The notes beneath the pieces are model-generated. The model saw nothing but the letters and a program-made list of their open reading frames with translations, was not told where the DNA came from and ran no database searches. 56,764 nucleotides of DNA, taken from contig NZ_BAMI01000008.1 of the NCBI RefSeq assembly GCF_000615765.1, positions 1 through 56,764 on the forward strand. Reading direction: 5' to 3'. The position numbers were made by a program, and so were the translations under genes. Below are positions 18,703 through 29,255 of this stretch, piece after piece (the stretch's first letter is position 1; every line of letters starts with the position of its first letter). Source of the stretch: Ligilactobacillus equi DSM 15833 = JCM 10991 (GTDB lineage: Bacteria > Bacillota > Bacilli > Lactobacillales > Lactobacillaceae).

Positions 18703-18990
18703 ATGTTAAAAAGAGTATTAATAGCTTTAGCGGGAGTAGTGGCCTTTTGGGTGCTTTTAATAGGAGGAATCTACGCAGTGGACAGATATCAACATTATCA
18801 AATGGTCAAAATTGTGAAGAGTGAGGAAGCGCATAAGGCGTTTGATGAGTGTCTTGAAAGTTATAAACGAAATAAAGAGGATTTTCCGTACGCAGATAAA
18901 ATGAAATCTTATAAGGTGGATTACAGCAGTATAAAAAAGAATCCAATGTTTGACACAGATGTCACCCTTATTATAAATGATAATAAAGGT
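18703..18990 (+). pseudogene. DUF1310 family membrane-anchored protein, truncated by IS982
   Basis: Good start (AAAGGAAGATTTT before ATG). An N-terminal membrane anchor (VLIALAGVVAFWVLLIGGIY) is followed by MVKIVKSEEAHKAF, MKSYKVDYSSIKKNPM and VTLIINDNKG, the conserved DUF1310 pattern of lactic acid bacteria. The native sequence stops at 18990 where the IS982 end begins; the frame continues five codons into the IS to a stop at 19005. The missing C-terminal half is not found beyond the other IS end, so a deletion accompanied or followed the insertion. Function unknown. Confidence 0.75.
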
Positions 18991-19931
18991 TGTGCGTGGT
19001 GCTAGTTGATTGGCAAGTCATAGAATCCTAAATTGTACATCAATAAAGAATTTGAAAACCTGTCAAAGAACGGGCGCGATTCTTTTCGATGTCATAATTA
19101 CTGTTTAAAATCGAAAAACAACGCTCTATCTTACCTCTACAGCGAATTAAATCGTAACTATTTTGCCCCTTTGCACCCTTCATATTAGAGCGATATGGGG
19201 TCCAGAAATTATAGCCTAAATCCTTGGCATAAGCTTCACCAATATAGCCCATATCCGCAAGGATATTCTTGCATGGCCTTTCAGCGATTAGTTCAGGTGC
19301 TACCCTTACATCATGAATTGATGCTTTGGTGATACTGTAATTCAGAACTATACCTGTAGCTGATGTCATTACATGAGCTTTAAAACCGTAGAACTTTACG
19401 TTCTTTGTCGTGTTTTTACCGACATCTGCAATATCCTTGAAAATTTTTGTGGTGTACCGTCTATGTGACATTGATAAAGGCATCGGGAAGCTATCTATAA
19501 TGGCAATGTCAGCTCCAGGTCCGCTAATTTCAACTAATCTGCGACGCATTATAGCAAGCACCGGTAAGAGTTAACGAGAACGCCGATTAAAACGTGAACG
19601 GCTTAATAATGTCTTTTCTGGGAAAGACGTCCTAAATACCCGATAAAATTTACGTTGTGAATTAACACCAATTGCATTTTGGTAAAGCATGAGTGTCAAT
19701 ACCTCAGTATCGGAATTTAGTGCTAAATGACTGCTCTTACGAGATTTTAAGCTAGTGGGACATAGGTTGGCATACAAGAAACGAGCAATTTTCTCAAAGT
19801 AATGTCGCGCGTTTTTCTTTAAAATTTAAGTGGTCTAACATGGTATGTAACAACTCCTATAGTTTGATCACTTAAGAGTTTACACCATGTTAGACTTTTT
19901 ATCTTACAATTTTTAACTAGCACCACGCACA
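18991..19931 (-). mobile_element. IS982 family insertion sequence (inactive)
   Basis: About 940 bp bounded by perfect 17-bp inverted repeats, TGTGCGTGGTGCTAGTT at 18991-19007 and its complement at 19915-19931. It contains one decayed transposase gene on the minus strand. No clear target duplication flanks it (left TAAAGGT, right GTATATA). The same end is present alone at 16256. Confidence 0.85.
19040..19841 (-). pseudogene. IS982 family transposase with frameshift and nonsense mutation
   Basis: The start MLDHLNFK at 19841 goes out of frame near 19815-19825 in an A-rich run; the frame then gives ARHYFEKIARFLYANL, LALNSDTEVLTLMLYQNAIG and LLSRSRFNRRSR, meets an in-frame TAA at 19571-19573 (homologues have RQL), and resumes LLPVLAIMRRR, IAIIDSFPMPL, VKFYGFKAHV, KASIHDVRVAPE, GYIGEAYAKDLGY and GKIERCFSILNS. 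The IDSFP and GYIG blocks hold catalytic acids of IS982 transposases. Two lesions make it inactive. Confidence 0.88.
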
Positions 19932-19941
19932 GTATATATTT

Positions 19942-19971
19942 ATATACAAATATATATGTATATTTGTATAT
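19942..19971. repeat. Perfect AT-rich inverted repeat, 13-bp arms
   Basis: ATATACAAATATA, a 4-nt TATG loop, and TATATTTGTATAT, 10 bp outside the IS982 end. In the 316-bp stretch between the transposase start and the permease gene (19842-20158) I see only this, the IS end and the permease terminator; no gene. Confidence 0.8.
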
Positions 19972-20110
19972 CTTTTATCCTCTATAAGGCAAATAAACTT
20001 TGCTTAAAGCTCTGTTTTTTCTTTACGAAAAACACCTCCGTACTGAGCCAAATAAAAAGGCACTATTTTCGTAGGGACGCACAAGTACTACTTCCTGCTT
20101 TATATCTGTA

Positions 20111-20145
20111 AAAAAATAATTCGTAATCTTCACTGATTACGAATT
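20111..20145 (-). terminator. Terminator of the second purine permease gene
   Basis: AATTCGTAAT and ATTACGAATT with an 8-nt loop; on the minus strand it is followed by ATTTTTTT. Confidence 0.88.
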
Positions 20146-20158
20146 ATGGCTAAAAGAT

Positions 20159-21492
20159 TTAGTCCTTACTCAAAACCCAAAGGAAAATAATAAAGACAAA
20201 AAATAAAGCATACATTAAGACGGGAACTTCCTTACCACGCTTAGCTGCCAACATAGTAATTGGATACATGATAAAACCTAATGCTAAACCATCAGCAATG
20301 GAATAAGTCAAGGGCATCCCCGCAATAATCAAGAAAGCAGGAATAGCAATCTCTAATTGATTCCATTCGATACGCGCTAAGTTACCGGCCATTAAAACCC
20401 CGACAATAATCAAAGCCGGTGCGGTTACATATCCAGAAACAACCGTTAAAAGTGGGGAGAAGAACATCCCGATTACAAAGAAAATCCCAGTAACCACCGC
20501 AGTCAAACCAGAACGACCACCCACGGCAATCCCAGCTGAGGATTCGACATAAGCTCCAGCAGGTGAAGTCCCTAAAATTGAACCAAATAGCATCGCTACT
20601 GAATCAGAAATCAAAGCCTTCCCAATCCGTGGAATCCGCCCATCCCGGCTAGTAATACCAGCTTGAGTGGTTAAACCAACTAAAGTCCCGGCTGTATCAA
20701 AGAAACAAACCAAAAGAAAAGTCAAGACCACAATTACCATTTGAATAGAATTAACTTCCGAAAGGTGGGTAAAGGCTTGCCCAAAAGTTGGTGCTAAACT
20801 TGGGGCCGCTGAGACGATGTGGTGTGGCATGGGCATTAAACCGGTGCTAATGCCAAAAATCGTGGCGATAACCATCCCTATAAAAATGGCCCCTGGCACA
20901 TTGATAATCATCAAAATAGCTGTCACAATCAAACCAATGACAGTCATCCAGGTTTGCCCGGAAAAGCTTCCCAAAGTTACTAAAGTAGAAGCATCTTTGA
21001 CGACAAAGCCCCCACCTTGTAAGCCAATAAAGGCAATAAACATCCCAATTCCGGCAGAAATAGCAAATTTCAAATCACGGGGAATAGCGTTAATCACGGC
21101 TTCCCGCAAAGGAGTCGCTGAAATAATCACGAAAATAACCGCCGCTACAAAAGAACCTGCCAAAGTTGTTTCCCAAGGAATCTTCATCCCGATACAAACT
21201 GAGTAAGCGAAAAAGGCGTTAATCCCTAAAGATGGCGCATGGCAATCGGATACTTGGCCACAATCCCCATCATAAAAGAACCAAAAGCAGCCGCTAAGGC
21301 CGTTGCCGTAAAGACCGCTCCCTTGTCCATTCCTGAAGCCCCTAGGACTGTTGGATTAACAAAGAGGATATAGCACATGGATATAAAAGTAGTGAATCCT
21401 GCTAGAAATTCTCGTTTGATACTGGTCTCTAATGTTTGGACGTCACCATGTTCGTCCTTTACATTAAAAAAATAAGCTTTAATTGCATTCAC
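20159..21492 (-). pseudogene. NCS2/AzgA-type purine permease, second copy, interrupted by a one-base deletion
   Basis: A close paralogue of the permease at 9453-10787: same start (GTG, NAIKAYFFNVKDE) and same blocks throughout (GTSPAGAYVESSAG). After VAKYPIA at about 21237 the frame breaks (CATCTTTAG), and the remaining 342 codons resume one base out, with FAYSVCIG-type sequence continuing to KIPWETTLAG. Adding one base gives exactly 444 residues, equal to copy one. Its upstream region (21493-21604) has only a weak TGTTCAT resemblance to a PurBox. It is either a recent pseudogene or a sequencing error; little divergence elsewhere favours a recent or artificial lesion. Confidence 0.88.
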
Positions 21493-21640
21493 AATAATTC
21501 TCCTTATTTATGATAAGTGTCACCTAAAGAGTTTACCATATTCCAACGCCAATGTTCATAAAAACATTTAAATTTTAGCTTAATTTTATTTAATCTTCGC
21601 ATTTTTAGCTATTAAGTCCTAATACCAAGGCTAAAAACAC

Positions 21641-21669
21641 AAAAAAAGAACCGAACCTACGTTCAGCTC
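21641..21669 (-). terminator. Terminator after rpmE2
   Basis: On the minus strand GAGCTGAAC - GTAG - GTTCGGTTC then TTTTTTTG, 18 nt after the rpmE2 stop. Confidence 0.8.
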
Positions 21670-21686
21670 TCCTTTTACTATGTTGC

Positions 21687-21938
21687 CTAGTTGTTTGAAG
21701 TAAAACCGTACTTCTTGTTGAAGCGGTCCACACGACCATCGGCTTGAGTAAACTTTTGACGTCCTGTGTAGAATGGGTGGGAGTCAGAAGAAATTTCAAC
21801 CCGAATCAATGGGTAAGTTTTACCTTCAAATTCAACTGTTTCATCAGAAGTCTTTGTTGAACCAGAAACAAACTTGTAGCCTGTAGCTGAGTCCATGAAA
21901 ACAACTTCGTGGTATTCTGGGTGAATGCCTTGTTTCAT
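21687..21938 (-). CDS. rpmE2: Ribosomal protein bL31, type B (zinc-independent)
   Basis: An 83-residue protein [20 protein letters not shown] with [14 protein letters not shown], the conserved L31 core. It lacks the CxxC zinc motif, so it is the C-minus paralogue. The start ATG 21938 follows AAGGAGAG. It is a 50S subunit protein and is downstream of rho on the same strand, the usual order in this group. In some bacteria type B is used when zinc is scarce; here no Zur site is seen. Confidence 0.96.
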   Translation of the reverse strand: MKQGIHPEYHEVVFMDSATGYKFVSGSTKTSDETVEFEGKTYPLIRVEISSDSHPFYTGRQKFTQADGRVDRFNKKYGFTSNN

Positions 21939-22042
21939 TTTAAATTCTCTCCTTGTGCCCTGATTCATTTGCTGAACCAGAGTTATTTTCTGTCATATTA
22001 CAACAAGCCTTATCATAACATGTTTTTTAGGCAAGTGCAATC

Positions 22043-23437
22043 TTATTTTTGCTTTTCTTGTGCCAAAACTTCCCGACAAAAGACCCGATTACTAGAGCTT
22101 TGCTTGAGTTTAGCTAAGAGCGTACGCATCTGTTGTGTTTGATCGATTTCACGAGTAAAGCTACCCTCACGACTATCATAAGTACGACTGAAGTGATCAC
22201 GTAACGCCCAGCTAGCTTTCAAAACTTGCCGGTCAAGTAACAATTCTTCCCGCCGCGTCGAGGAAGCTTTAATATCAATCGCTGGAAAGACCCGTCTTTC
22301 CGCTAAAGTACGGTCAAGACGGATTTCTTGATTCCCTGTGCCTTTGAATTCTTCAAAAATCACTTCATCCATGCGACTACCAGTTTCAACCAAAGCAGTT
22401 GCGATAATGGTTAAACTTCCGCCTTCTTCGACATTACGTGCTGCCCCAAAGAAACGCTTCGGCCGATACAAAGCTGCCGGATCCACCCCACCGGATAGAG
22501 TCCGCCCACTAGGCTTTTCCACAATATTAGCCGCCCGTGCTAATCGCGTCAAAGAATCCATGAGGATAATGACATCTTCGCCTTCTTCGACCAACCTTTG
22601 CGCTCTTTGTAAGACCAAATCCGCCACCCGCAAATGATTTTCTGGTCTTTGATCAAAGGTCGAATAAACCACTTCACCCTTAATAGTTCTTTCTAATTCC
22701 GTTACCTCTTCAGGTCGCTCATCAATTAATAACATAATCAAGTGAGCCTCAGGATAGTTTTTACTAATTCCTTGAGCAATTTCTTTCAATAAAGAAGTCT
22801 TACCCGCCTTAGGAGGCGCCACAATCAGGGAACGTTGACCAAAACCAATCGGCGCAAAAATATCAATCAACCTCGTTGCTAAACGAGTTGGCGTCGTGGT
22901 TAATTTAATTTGTTCTTCGGGATAAATAGCCGTCAAGCCCTTAAAAGGTGGGCGCAAGCGCGCTTGACCCGGTGCTTTATTATTGACCTTATCTACCCAA
23001 AGGAGAGCTCCATTTTGCCCCAGACGAGCCGGACGTGCAATTCCCGATAAAAGGTCTCCCTGGCGTAAACCAAGTCGTAATTGGGAATACGATACATATA
23101 GATCTTCTCGGGAAGGACCATAGTTAACCGGTCTTAAAAAGCCGTAAGGATCCTTATCTTGAGGGTGCATAATTTCTAAAACCCCTTCGATAAAATAATG
23201 CCCGTCTTGATCAGCCATGGCCTGTGCCACTGCGATAATTAATTCCTGACGACTCATGTCTGACGCATCTAGACCATACTTATCCGCATCCGCATACAAT
23301 GCCGCCAATGACTTAGCTTGTAAGGTTGAGATAACATCTTTGCGTGCTTCCGTAATTTGAGCTCGTTCGCTTTCAGTTAGCTCACGCTCAGATTTTCGCT
23401 TAGAATAACGTCTATTATCGGTCTGCTTTTCTACCAT
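22043..23437 (-). CDS. rho: Transcription termination factor Rho
   Basis: A 464-residue hexameric RNA helicase: N-terminal basic/helical region, cold-shock-like RNA-binding domain with YGFLRPVNYGPSREDLYVS (about 97-115), then the RecA-like ATPase with Walker A VAPPKAGKTSLL and Walker B LIMLLIDERPEEV, and the Q-loop EVVYSTFDQRPENH. It releases RNA polymerase at Rho-dependent sites. It lies 17 nt downstream of murA, likely one transcript murA-rho(-rpmE2). Confidence 0.97.
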   Translation of the reverse strand: MVEKQTDNRRYSKRKSERELTESERAQITEARKDVISTLQAKSLAALYADADKYGLDASDMSRQELIIAVAQAMADQDGHYFIEGVLEIMHPQDKDPYGFLRPVNYGPSREDLYVSYSQLRLGLRQGDLLSGIARPARLGQNGALLWVDKVNNKAPGQARLRPPFKGLTAIYPEEQIKLTTTPTRLATRLIDIFAPIGFGQRSLIVAPPKAGKTSLLKEIAQGISKNYPEAHLIMLLIDERPEEVTELERTIKGEVVYSTFDQRPENHLRVADLVLQRAQRLVEEGEDVIILMDSLTRLARAANIVEKPSGRTLSGGVDPAALYRPKRFFGAARNVEEGGSLTIIATALVETGSRMDEVIFEEFKGTGNQEIRLDRTLAERRVFPAIDIKASSTRREELLLDRQVLKASWALRDHFSRTYDSREGSFTREIDQTQQMRTLLAKLKQSSSNRVFCREVLAQEKQK

Positions 23438-23454
23438 TATCTCACCTTCACCTA

Positions 23455-24717
23455 CTAATTACCGACAACTTCCAAGTCAACGGACAAACCTTTGAATTTT
23501 TCCACAATCCGATCGTAACCGCGCAAAATGTGTTCAGCATTTTCAATCACCGTTGTCCCATGTGACATCAAGCCTAGTCCTACGAGAGACACACCAGCCC
23601 GAATTTCGCAAGCATCAACCGTGGCCCCATGAAGGTCCCTTGATTCTTGGACCGTGATAACGCCATTGGCACTGGCAATGTTACCACCCATACGATTCAT
23701 TTCTGCAATGTGTTTTACCCTTTCGGGGTAAAGGGTGTCAATAATCATTGATTGACCCTTAGCCTTCATTAAAAGAGGCGTAATTGGTTGTTGTAAGTCC
23801 GTCGCAAAACCTGGGAAAGGTGACGTTGTGATGGTGATGGGTTTCAAATTATCGCCACCCGGTACATAAATTTGGTCTTCGCCGATTTCTAACTCAACAC
23901 CCATCTCCACCATTTTTGAAATAAACGGATCTAAGTGTTCGGGAATAACATTTTTTACGGTCACACCTTCACCATTAGCGGCCGCAAAAGCCAAGTAAGT
24001 TCCCGCCTCAATCCGGTCCGGAATAACAGTGTGGATGTTTTTGGCTTCTAAGCGATCCACCCCTTGGATCCGAATTTCGTTGGTTCCAGCCCCACGAATC
24101 TTAGCCCCCATGTTATTCAAAAATGTTGCTAAGTCGATAATTTCTGGTTCTCGCGCCACATTTTCCATAATGGTCGTACCTTTGGCGCGCACCGCAGCCA
24201 ATAAAACATTAATCGTTGCCCCGACAGAAACCAAGTCAAAGAAGACCCGCGCACCCTTTAGCCCCTCTGGGCCCGTCGTGATGCGTACTTGGTTACCGTC
24301 TTCTTCAACTTTAGCTCCTAAGGCCTTAAAACCCTTAATATGCTGATCAATCGGACGGGGACCGATATTATCGCCCCCAGGAAAACTCACCGTAGCTTGA
24401 CCAAATTTACCTAATAACGCCCCCATAAAATAATAGGAGGCCCGTAAAGAACGAATGGCATCTCCTGGCAAGGAACTTTCTTCAATTTGCGTTGGGTCAA
24501 TTTCTAAAACCCCATGTCGAAAACTTGATTCAACATTCATCGCTTTTAAAATCCGCATCAAGTTTTGGACGTCCAAAATATTAGGCACCGAATCCAATTT
24601 CACCGGTGTATCGGCTAAAATTGCTGCGGGAATCAAAGCTACAGTACTATTTTTTGCACCACCAATCGTCACTTCACCAGCGAGTTTTTGCCCGCCTCTG
24701 ACAATCATTTTTTTCAT
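23455..24717 (-). CDS. murA: UDP-N-acetylglucosamine 1-carboxyvinyltransferase, Cys-to-Asp active-site form
   Basis: A 420-residue EPSP-synthase-fold enzyme that transfers enolpyruvate from PEP to UDP-GlcNAc, the first committed step of peptidoglycan synthesis. GAKNSTVALIPAAILA and the DGATVDACEIRAG-type helices fit MurA. The active-site loop reads SFPGGDNIGPRPIDQH: Asp116 is where most MurA have the fosfomycin-reactive Cys. Asp at this site is known in mycobacterial and chlamydial MurA and confers intrinsic fosfomycin resistance. It is probably the MurA2/MurZ paralogue of Firmicutes; a second murA with Cys may exist elsewhere. Confidence 0.95.
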   Translation of the reverse strand: MKKMIVRGGQKLAGEVTIGGAKNSTVALIPAAILADTPVKLDSVPNILDVQNLMRILKAMNVESSFRHGVLEIDPTQIEESSLPGDAIRSLRASYYFMGALLGKFGQATVSFPGGDNIGPRPIDQHIKGFKALGAKVEEDGNQVRITTGPEGLKGARVFFDLVSVGATINVLLAAVRAKGTTIMENVAREPEIIDLATFLNNMGAKIRGAGTNEIRIQGVDRLEAKNIHTVIPDRIEAGTYLAFAAANGEGVTVKNVIPEHLDPFISKMVEMGVELEIGEDQIYVPGGDNLKPITITTSPFPGFATDLQQPITPLLMKAKGQSMIIDTLYPERVKHIAEMNRMGGNIASANGVITVQESRDLHGATVDACEIRAGVSLVGLGLMSHGTTVIENAEHILRGYDRIVEKFKGLSVDLEVVGN

Positions 24718-24916
24718 TTATGTTCCTCTCAACAAAACACTTTTGCTTTCTAAGTTGTATTTAATATAAATCGTTTTACCGGATTAATCACTCACGTTTC
24801 AGCCGGCAATTTCAAGGCGCAAGAAAGCACCTTTCTTCAGTTTACAAAATTAATTTCTTTCTTTCAATGGATATCAGATTAAATTTGTAAAAATTAGGAA
24901 ATTTTTTCTTTATTAC

Positions 24917-24964
24917 AAAAAAAGCGCGAAAAAGTTCCTGCTTAACAAAAACTTTTTTGCGCTT
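24917..24964 (-). terminator. pyrG terminator; 24718-24973 holds no gene
   Basis: AAGCGC(G)AAAAAGTT pairs with AACTTTTTTGCGCTT around a 10-nt loop, just after pyrG. The remaining sequence up to the murA start at 24717 is an AT-rich leader with a small AAGAAAG/CTTTCTT hairpin; I see no gene in it. Confidence 0.82.
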
Positions 24965-24973
24965 CAAATACAA

Positions 24974-26590
<1,617 letters not shown>

Positions 26591-26630
26591 TTATGATTTT
26601 ATTGGGTAAGATACGTTAAAAATAAAAACA

Positions 26631-26741
26631 ACAAGCTCCCTATCCACTCATGAATAGGGAGCTTGTATCTTCCGTACGCTTGCTTCAGCAAAAACTGAAG
26701 CGCCCATATAGCATTCTACATGCTTTAAGGATTTGCGTCAA
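26631..26741 (-). promoter_or_regulatory. pyrG promoter and CTP-sensing attenuator (reiterative transcription type)
   Basis: Minus strand: -35 TTGACG (26741-26736), 17-nt spacer, -10 TAGAAT (26718-26713), 7 nt, then GGGC from 26705. The terminator is ACAAGCTCCCTAT / ATAGGGAGCTTGT (26666-26631) followed by a T-rich tract. In Bacillus and Lactococcus low CTP causes poly-G slippage at the GGGC start, and the G tail pairs with a CUCCCU stretch in the attenuator stem. Both elements are visible here. Confidence 0.85.
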
Positions 26742-26752
26742 GTAAAAATATA

Positions 26753-27319
26753 TTATTCGTCGTCTTCGGATGCAAAGGCATCTTCGTCAGAGATGGTTGA
26801 AAGTTGATCTTCTAAACCGCCATCCAAATCATCATCTTCGTCATCTATGCCTTCAAGATCACGACTGTAATCTTTCAATTCATTATCATCGTCATCTTCG
26901 TCATCGTAGACGTCGTTTTCTTCTTGGTCGTCATCATCATCTTCGTCATCATAGTCGATAACATCATCATCTTGAGCGTCATCATCCATAAAGGCGTTAA
27001 CTTTGGTGTTTTTCTTCGCCGTATCATCGTCATCTTCAGAATGCACGAGCGCTTCGTCGATTGAGTCGAATGGATACCACGAACGTAAACCCCAGGTGTT
27101 GTCACCTAATGAAATGAAGCTTCCATCGACGTTTAAGTCAGTATAGAATTGCGACAAGCGTTCACGAATTTCGGCGTCACTTTTACCTAAGTATTCTTGA
27201 ATCGCATTTGTTAAGTCCGCAAAAGACATAGTTTGTCCTTCGTGTCTTAAAACTGCGTGGGCTACTTCCACCATTGATAATTCATTTTTGTTTACATTTT
27301 TAAATTCTTCAAGCTCCAA
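26753..27319 (-). CDS. rpoE: DNA-directed RNA polymerase delta subunit
   Basis: A 188-residue protein. The N-terminal HARE-HTH domain ([20 protein letters not shown] to [14 protein letters not shown], about 3-90) is followed by a very acidic tail of Asp/Glu, the hallmark of Firmicute RpoE. It displaces nucleic acids from RNA polymerase and aids recycling and promoter selectivity. The start is TTG 27319, giving [14 protein letters not shown] which aligns with the family; AAAGGA is about 11 nt upstream. The tail makes DNA rich in GATGAC repeats, which explains several spurious frames. Confidence 0.95.
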   Translation of the reverse strand: MELEEFKNVNKNELSMVEVAHAVLRHEGQTMSFADLTNAIQEYLGKSDAEIRERLSQFYTDLNVDGSFISLGDNTWGLRSWYPFDSIDEALVHSEDDDDTAKKNTKVNAFMDDDAQDDDVIDYDDEDDDDDQEENDVYDDEDDDDNELKDYSRDLEGIDDEDDDLDGGLEDQLSTISDEDAFASEDDE

Positions 27320-27363
27320 ACTGGTACACGTCCTTTCCACAGTCTACTCTTCATCTTACAATA

Positions 27364-27792
27364 TTAATTTGTAAAATGCAATCGTAATTTATAGTCACCT
27401 AATAGTTCTTGCCCAGAATAAAGCTGATAATCAGCCTTAATTACACCTTTGGTTTCCACTTCATCTAGCTCAATCAATAATTTTTGTGTTTGTGCTTGAA
27501 GGTCTAATTTGCCAAACGCGGTATGATAACGTGCCGCTAAAGTTTGGCCAGCGCTTAATTGCATTTGCAAACGCAACTGTTCTTGCTTCCGGGTTAGTAA
27601 AACCTCTGCTGCACTAATTTTTAGTATCACTTGGGCTTGCCCATTTTCATTTTCCTCTATATAACGCAAATAATATTTATCATCTTTTTGGGTTAATTCC
27701 CCTGTAAACTTTTGATTGAACAAGGTGGTTTGGCCATCTTGAACTTGTTTGGTTCGTAAATGAACCCTAACTTTTTGTGATTTCACTTCCAT
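27364..27792 (-). CDS. DUF1934 (YwiB-like) protein
   Basis: A 142-residue protein. KVRVHLRTKQVQDGQT, KYYLRYIEENENGQ and HTAFGKLDLQAQTQKLLIEL fit the calycin-like beta-barrel of YwiB/DUF1934, whose role is unknown. ATG 27792 follows GAGG by 6-7 nt. Normally next to argS/rpoE in Firmicutes; here it is 45 nt upstream of rpoE on the same strand and divergent from the HD gene. Confidence 0.82.
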   Translation of the reverse strand: MEVKSQKVRVHLRTKQVQDGQTTLFNQKFTGELTQKDDKYYLRYIEENENGQAQVILKISAAEVLLTRKQEQLRLQMQLSAGQTLAARYHTAFGKLDLQAQTQKLLIELDEVETKGVIKADYQLYSGQELLGDYKLRLHFTN

Positions 27793-27914
27793 TTTTTTCC
27801 TCACTTTGTTTCAAATGTTACCATCTTAAGCTTAACCGGGTCAATCAGACTTTGACGGACCCGCTAGAAAGCTTATAATGGACTTAAGTACTCTTAGTAG
27901 AAAGTAGGTTGCCT

Positions 27915-29255
27915 ATGCAAAATACCATTCTTTTAACCAAAGAAAAAGTCCTCCGCGACCCAATCCATAATTACATTTATTTACAACATCAGGTCATTGT
28001 TGACTTGATTAATACCCGTGAATTTCAACGTTTGCGACGCATTAAGCAGTTAGGCACAACCAATCTCACCTTTCACGGAGCCGAACACAGTCGTTTCACC
28101 CACAGCGTCGGAGTGTATGAAATCACCCGCCGGATTTGCGATCTCTTCTTACGCAATTATCCTTCAAAAAGTCCAAACGATGGCCTTTGGAATGACGACG
28201 AGCGTTTGGTTGCCTTATGCGCCGCTTTACTGCACGATTTAGGACATGGTGCTTACTCCCACACCTTTGAACACATCTTCAAAACTAATCACGAAGAAAT
28301 GACTGTGGCAATTATCACCAACCCTGAAACCCAAATCAATCAGGTTTTAAAAAACGTAGCTCCAGACTTCCCTGAAAAGGTAGCCTCCGTGATTACCAAG
28401 ACCTATCCTAATCCCCAAGTTGTCCAAATGATTTCTAGTCAAATTGACGCTGACCGCATGGACTATCTCCTGCGGGATTCCTACTTTACTGGCGCTAATT
28501 ACGGAACCTTTGATTTGACTCGTATTTTACGGGTAATGCGCCCCGATAGTAAGGGTATCATTTTTGATATCAATGGGATGCATGCCGTCGAAGACTACAT
28601 CGTTAGTCGTTTTCAAATGTACCAACAAGTCTACTTCCACCCCGTTTCTCGCGCGATGGAAGTTATCCTAGACCACCTCTTATCACGTGCCCACCACTTA
28701 TTTGAAGATGGTAAGTTAAATGACCCACTAAGTCAGCAGTTCCTGCACCCCTTCTTTAATGGAACTTTTACCTTACAAAACTACCTCGCCTTGGATGACG
28801 GTATTTTAAACACTTGCTTTGAGCTTTGGCGTAACCATGACGACCCCGTTTTAAGCAATTTAGCCACTCGTTTCTTAGATCGTCAACCATTCAAGAGCGT
28901 TAAGACCTCTATGGAAACGCAAGCCCTCTTACCCGAATTACGGCAACTAGTAACCGATGCAGGGTTTGATCCGCTTTATTACACCGCCGTCAATGATAGC
29001 TTCGACCTGCCTTACGATGTTTATAATCCACGCAAGGATAAAAAACCCACTCAAATTCGCCTACGCCAAAAGGACGGTTCCACTGCCGAACTTTCCCAGG
29101 AAAGCGCCCTAGTTAAGGCTATTACCGGACGGCAAAGCGGAGATGAGCGTTTCTTCTTTCCCAAAGAGATGTTAGCCCAAAATCAAAATCTCGATATTTT
29201 CATGCCAGTTTATTTAGAGTTTGCTCAACATATCAAAAACGACCATATCGTTTAA
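27915..29255 (+). CDS. HD domain phosphohydrolase (YwfO-like, dNTPase-related)
   Basis: A 446-residue protein. RDPIHNYIYL, TREFQRLRRIKQLG and HSRFTHSVGVYEI, then ALLHDLGHGAYSHTFEH and DADRMDYLLRDS, give the H...HD...D metal ligands of the SAMHD1/dGTPase-type HD superfamily. Bacillus YwfO and enterococcal relatives hydrolyse dNTPs or related nucleotides. Start at ATG 27915 after AGTAGG; an in-frame TTG two codons earlier is less likely. Convergent with and overlapping the DUF3899 gene by four bases. Confidence 0.87.
   Translation: MQNTILLTKEKVLRDPIHNYIYLQHQVIVDLINTREFQRLRRIKQLGTTNLTFHGAEHSRFTHSVGVYEITRRICDLFLRNYPSKSPNDGLWNDDERLVALCAALLHDLGHGAYSHTFEHIFKTNHEEMTVAIITNPETQINQVLKNVAPDFPEKVASVITKTYPNPQVVQMISSQIDADRMDYLLRDSYFTGANYGTFDLTRILRVMRPDSKGIIFDINGMHAVEDYIVSRFQMYQQVYFHPVSRAMEVILDHLLSRAHHLFEDGKLNDPLSQQFLHPFFNGTFTLQNYLALDDGILNTCFELWRNHDDPVLSNLATRFLDRQPFKSVKTSMETQALLPELRQLVTDAGFDPLYYTAVNDSFDLPYDVYNPRKDKKPTQIRLRQKDGSTAELSQESALVKAITGRQSGDERFFFPKEMLAQNQNLDIFMPVYLEFAQHIKNDHIV

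Noticed and set aside
18991-19931. Classifying the element as IS5 family
   Set aside because: The protein blocks (IDSFP, SRSRFNRR, GYIGEAY) and the roughly 940-bp size fit IS982 better.
19984-20037. 17-codon minus-strand peptide starting GTG after GGAG near 20034
   Set aside because: The GTG overlaps the putative ribosome site (GGAGGTG), the peptide has no recognisable features, and it lies in IS-adjacent debris.
26770-27105. His/Arg- and Met/Thr-rich frames antisense to and overlapping rpoE
   Set aside because: They are by-products of the repetitive Asp/Glu codons in the delta-subunit tail; no RBS and no family likeness.
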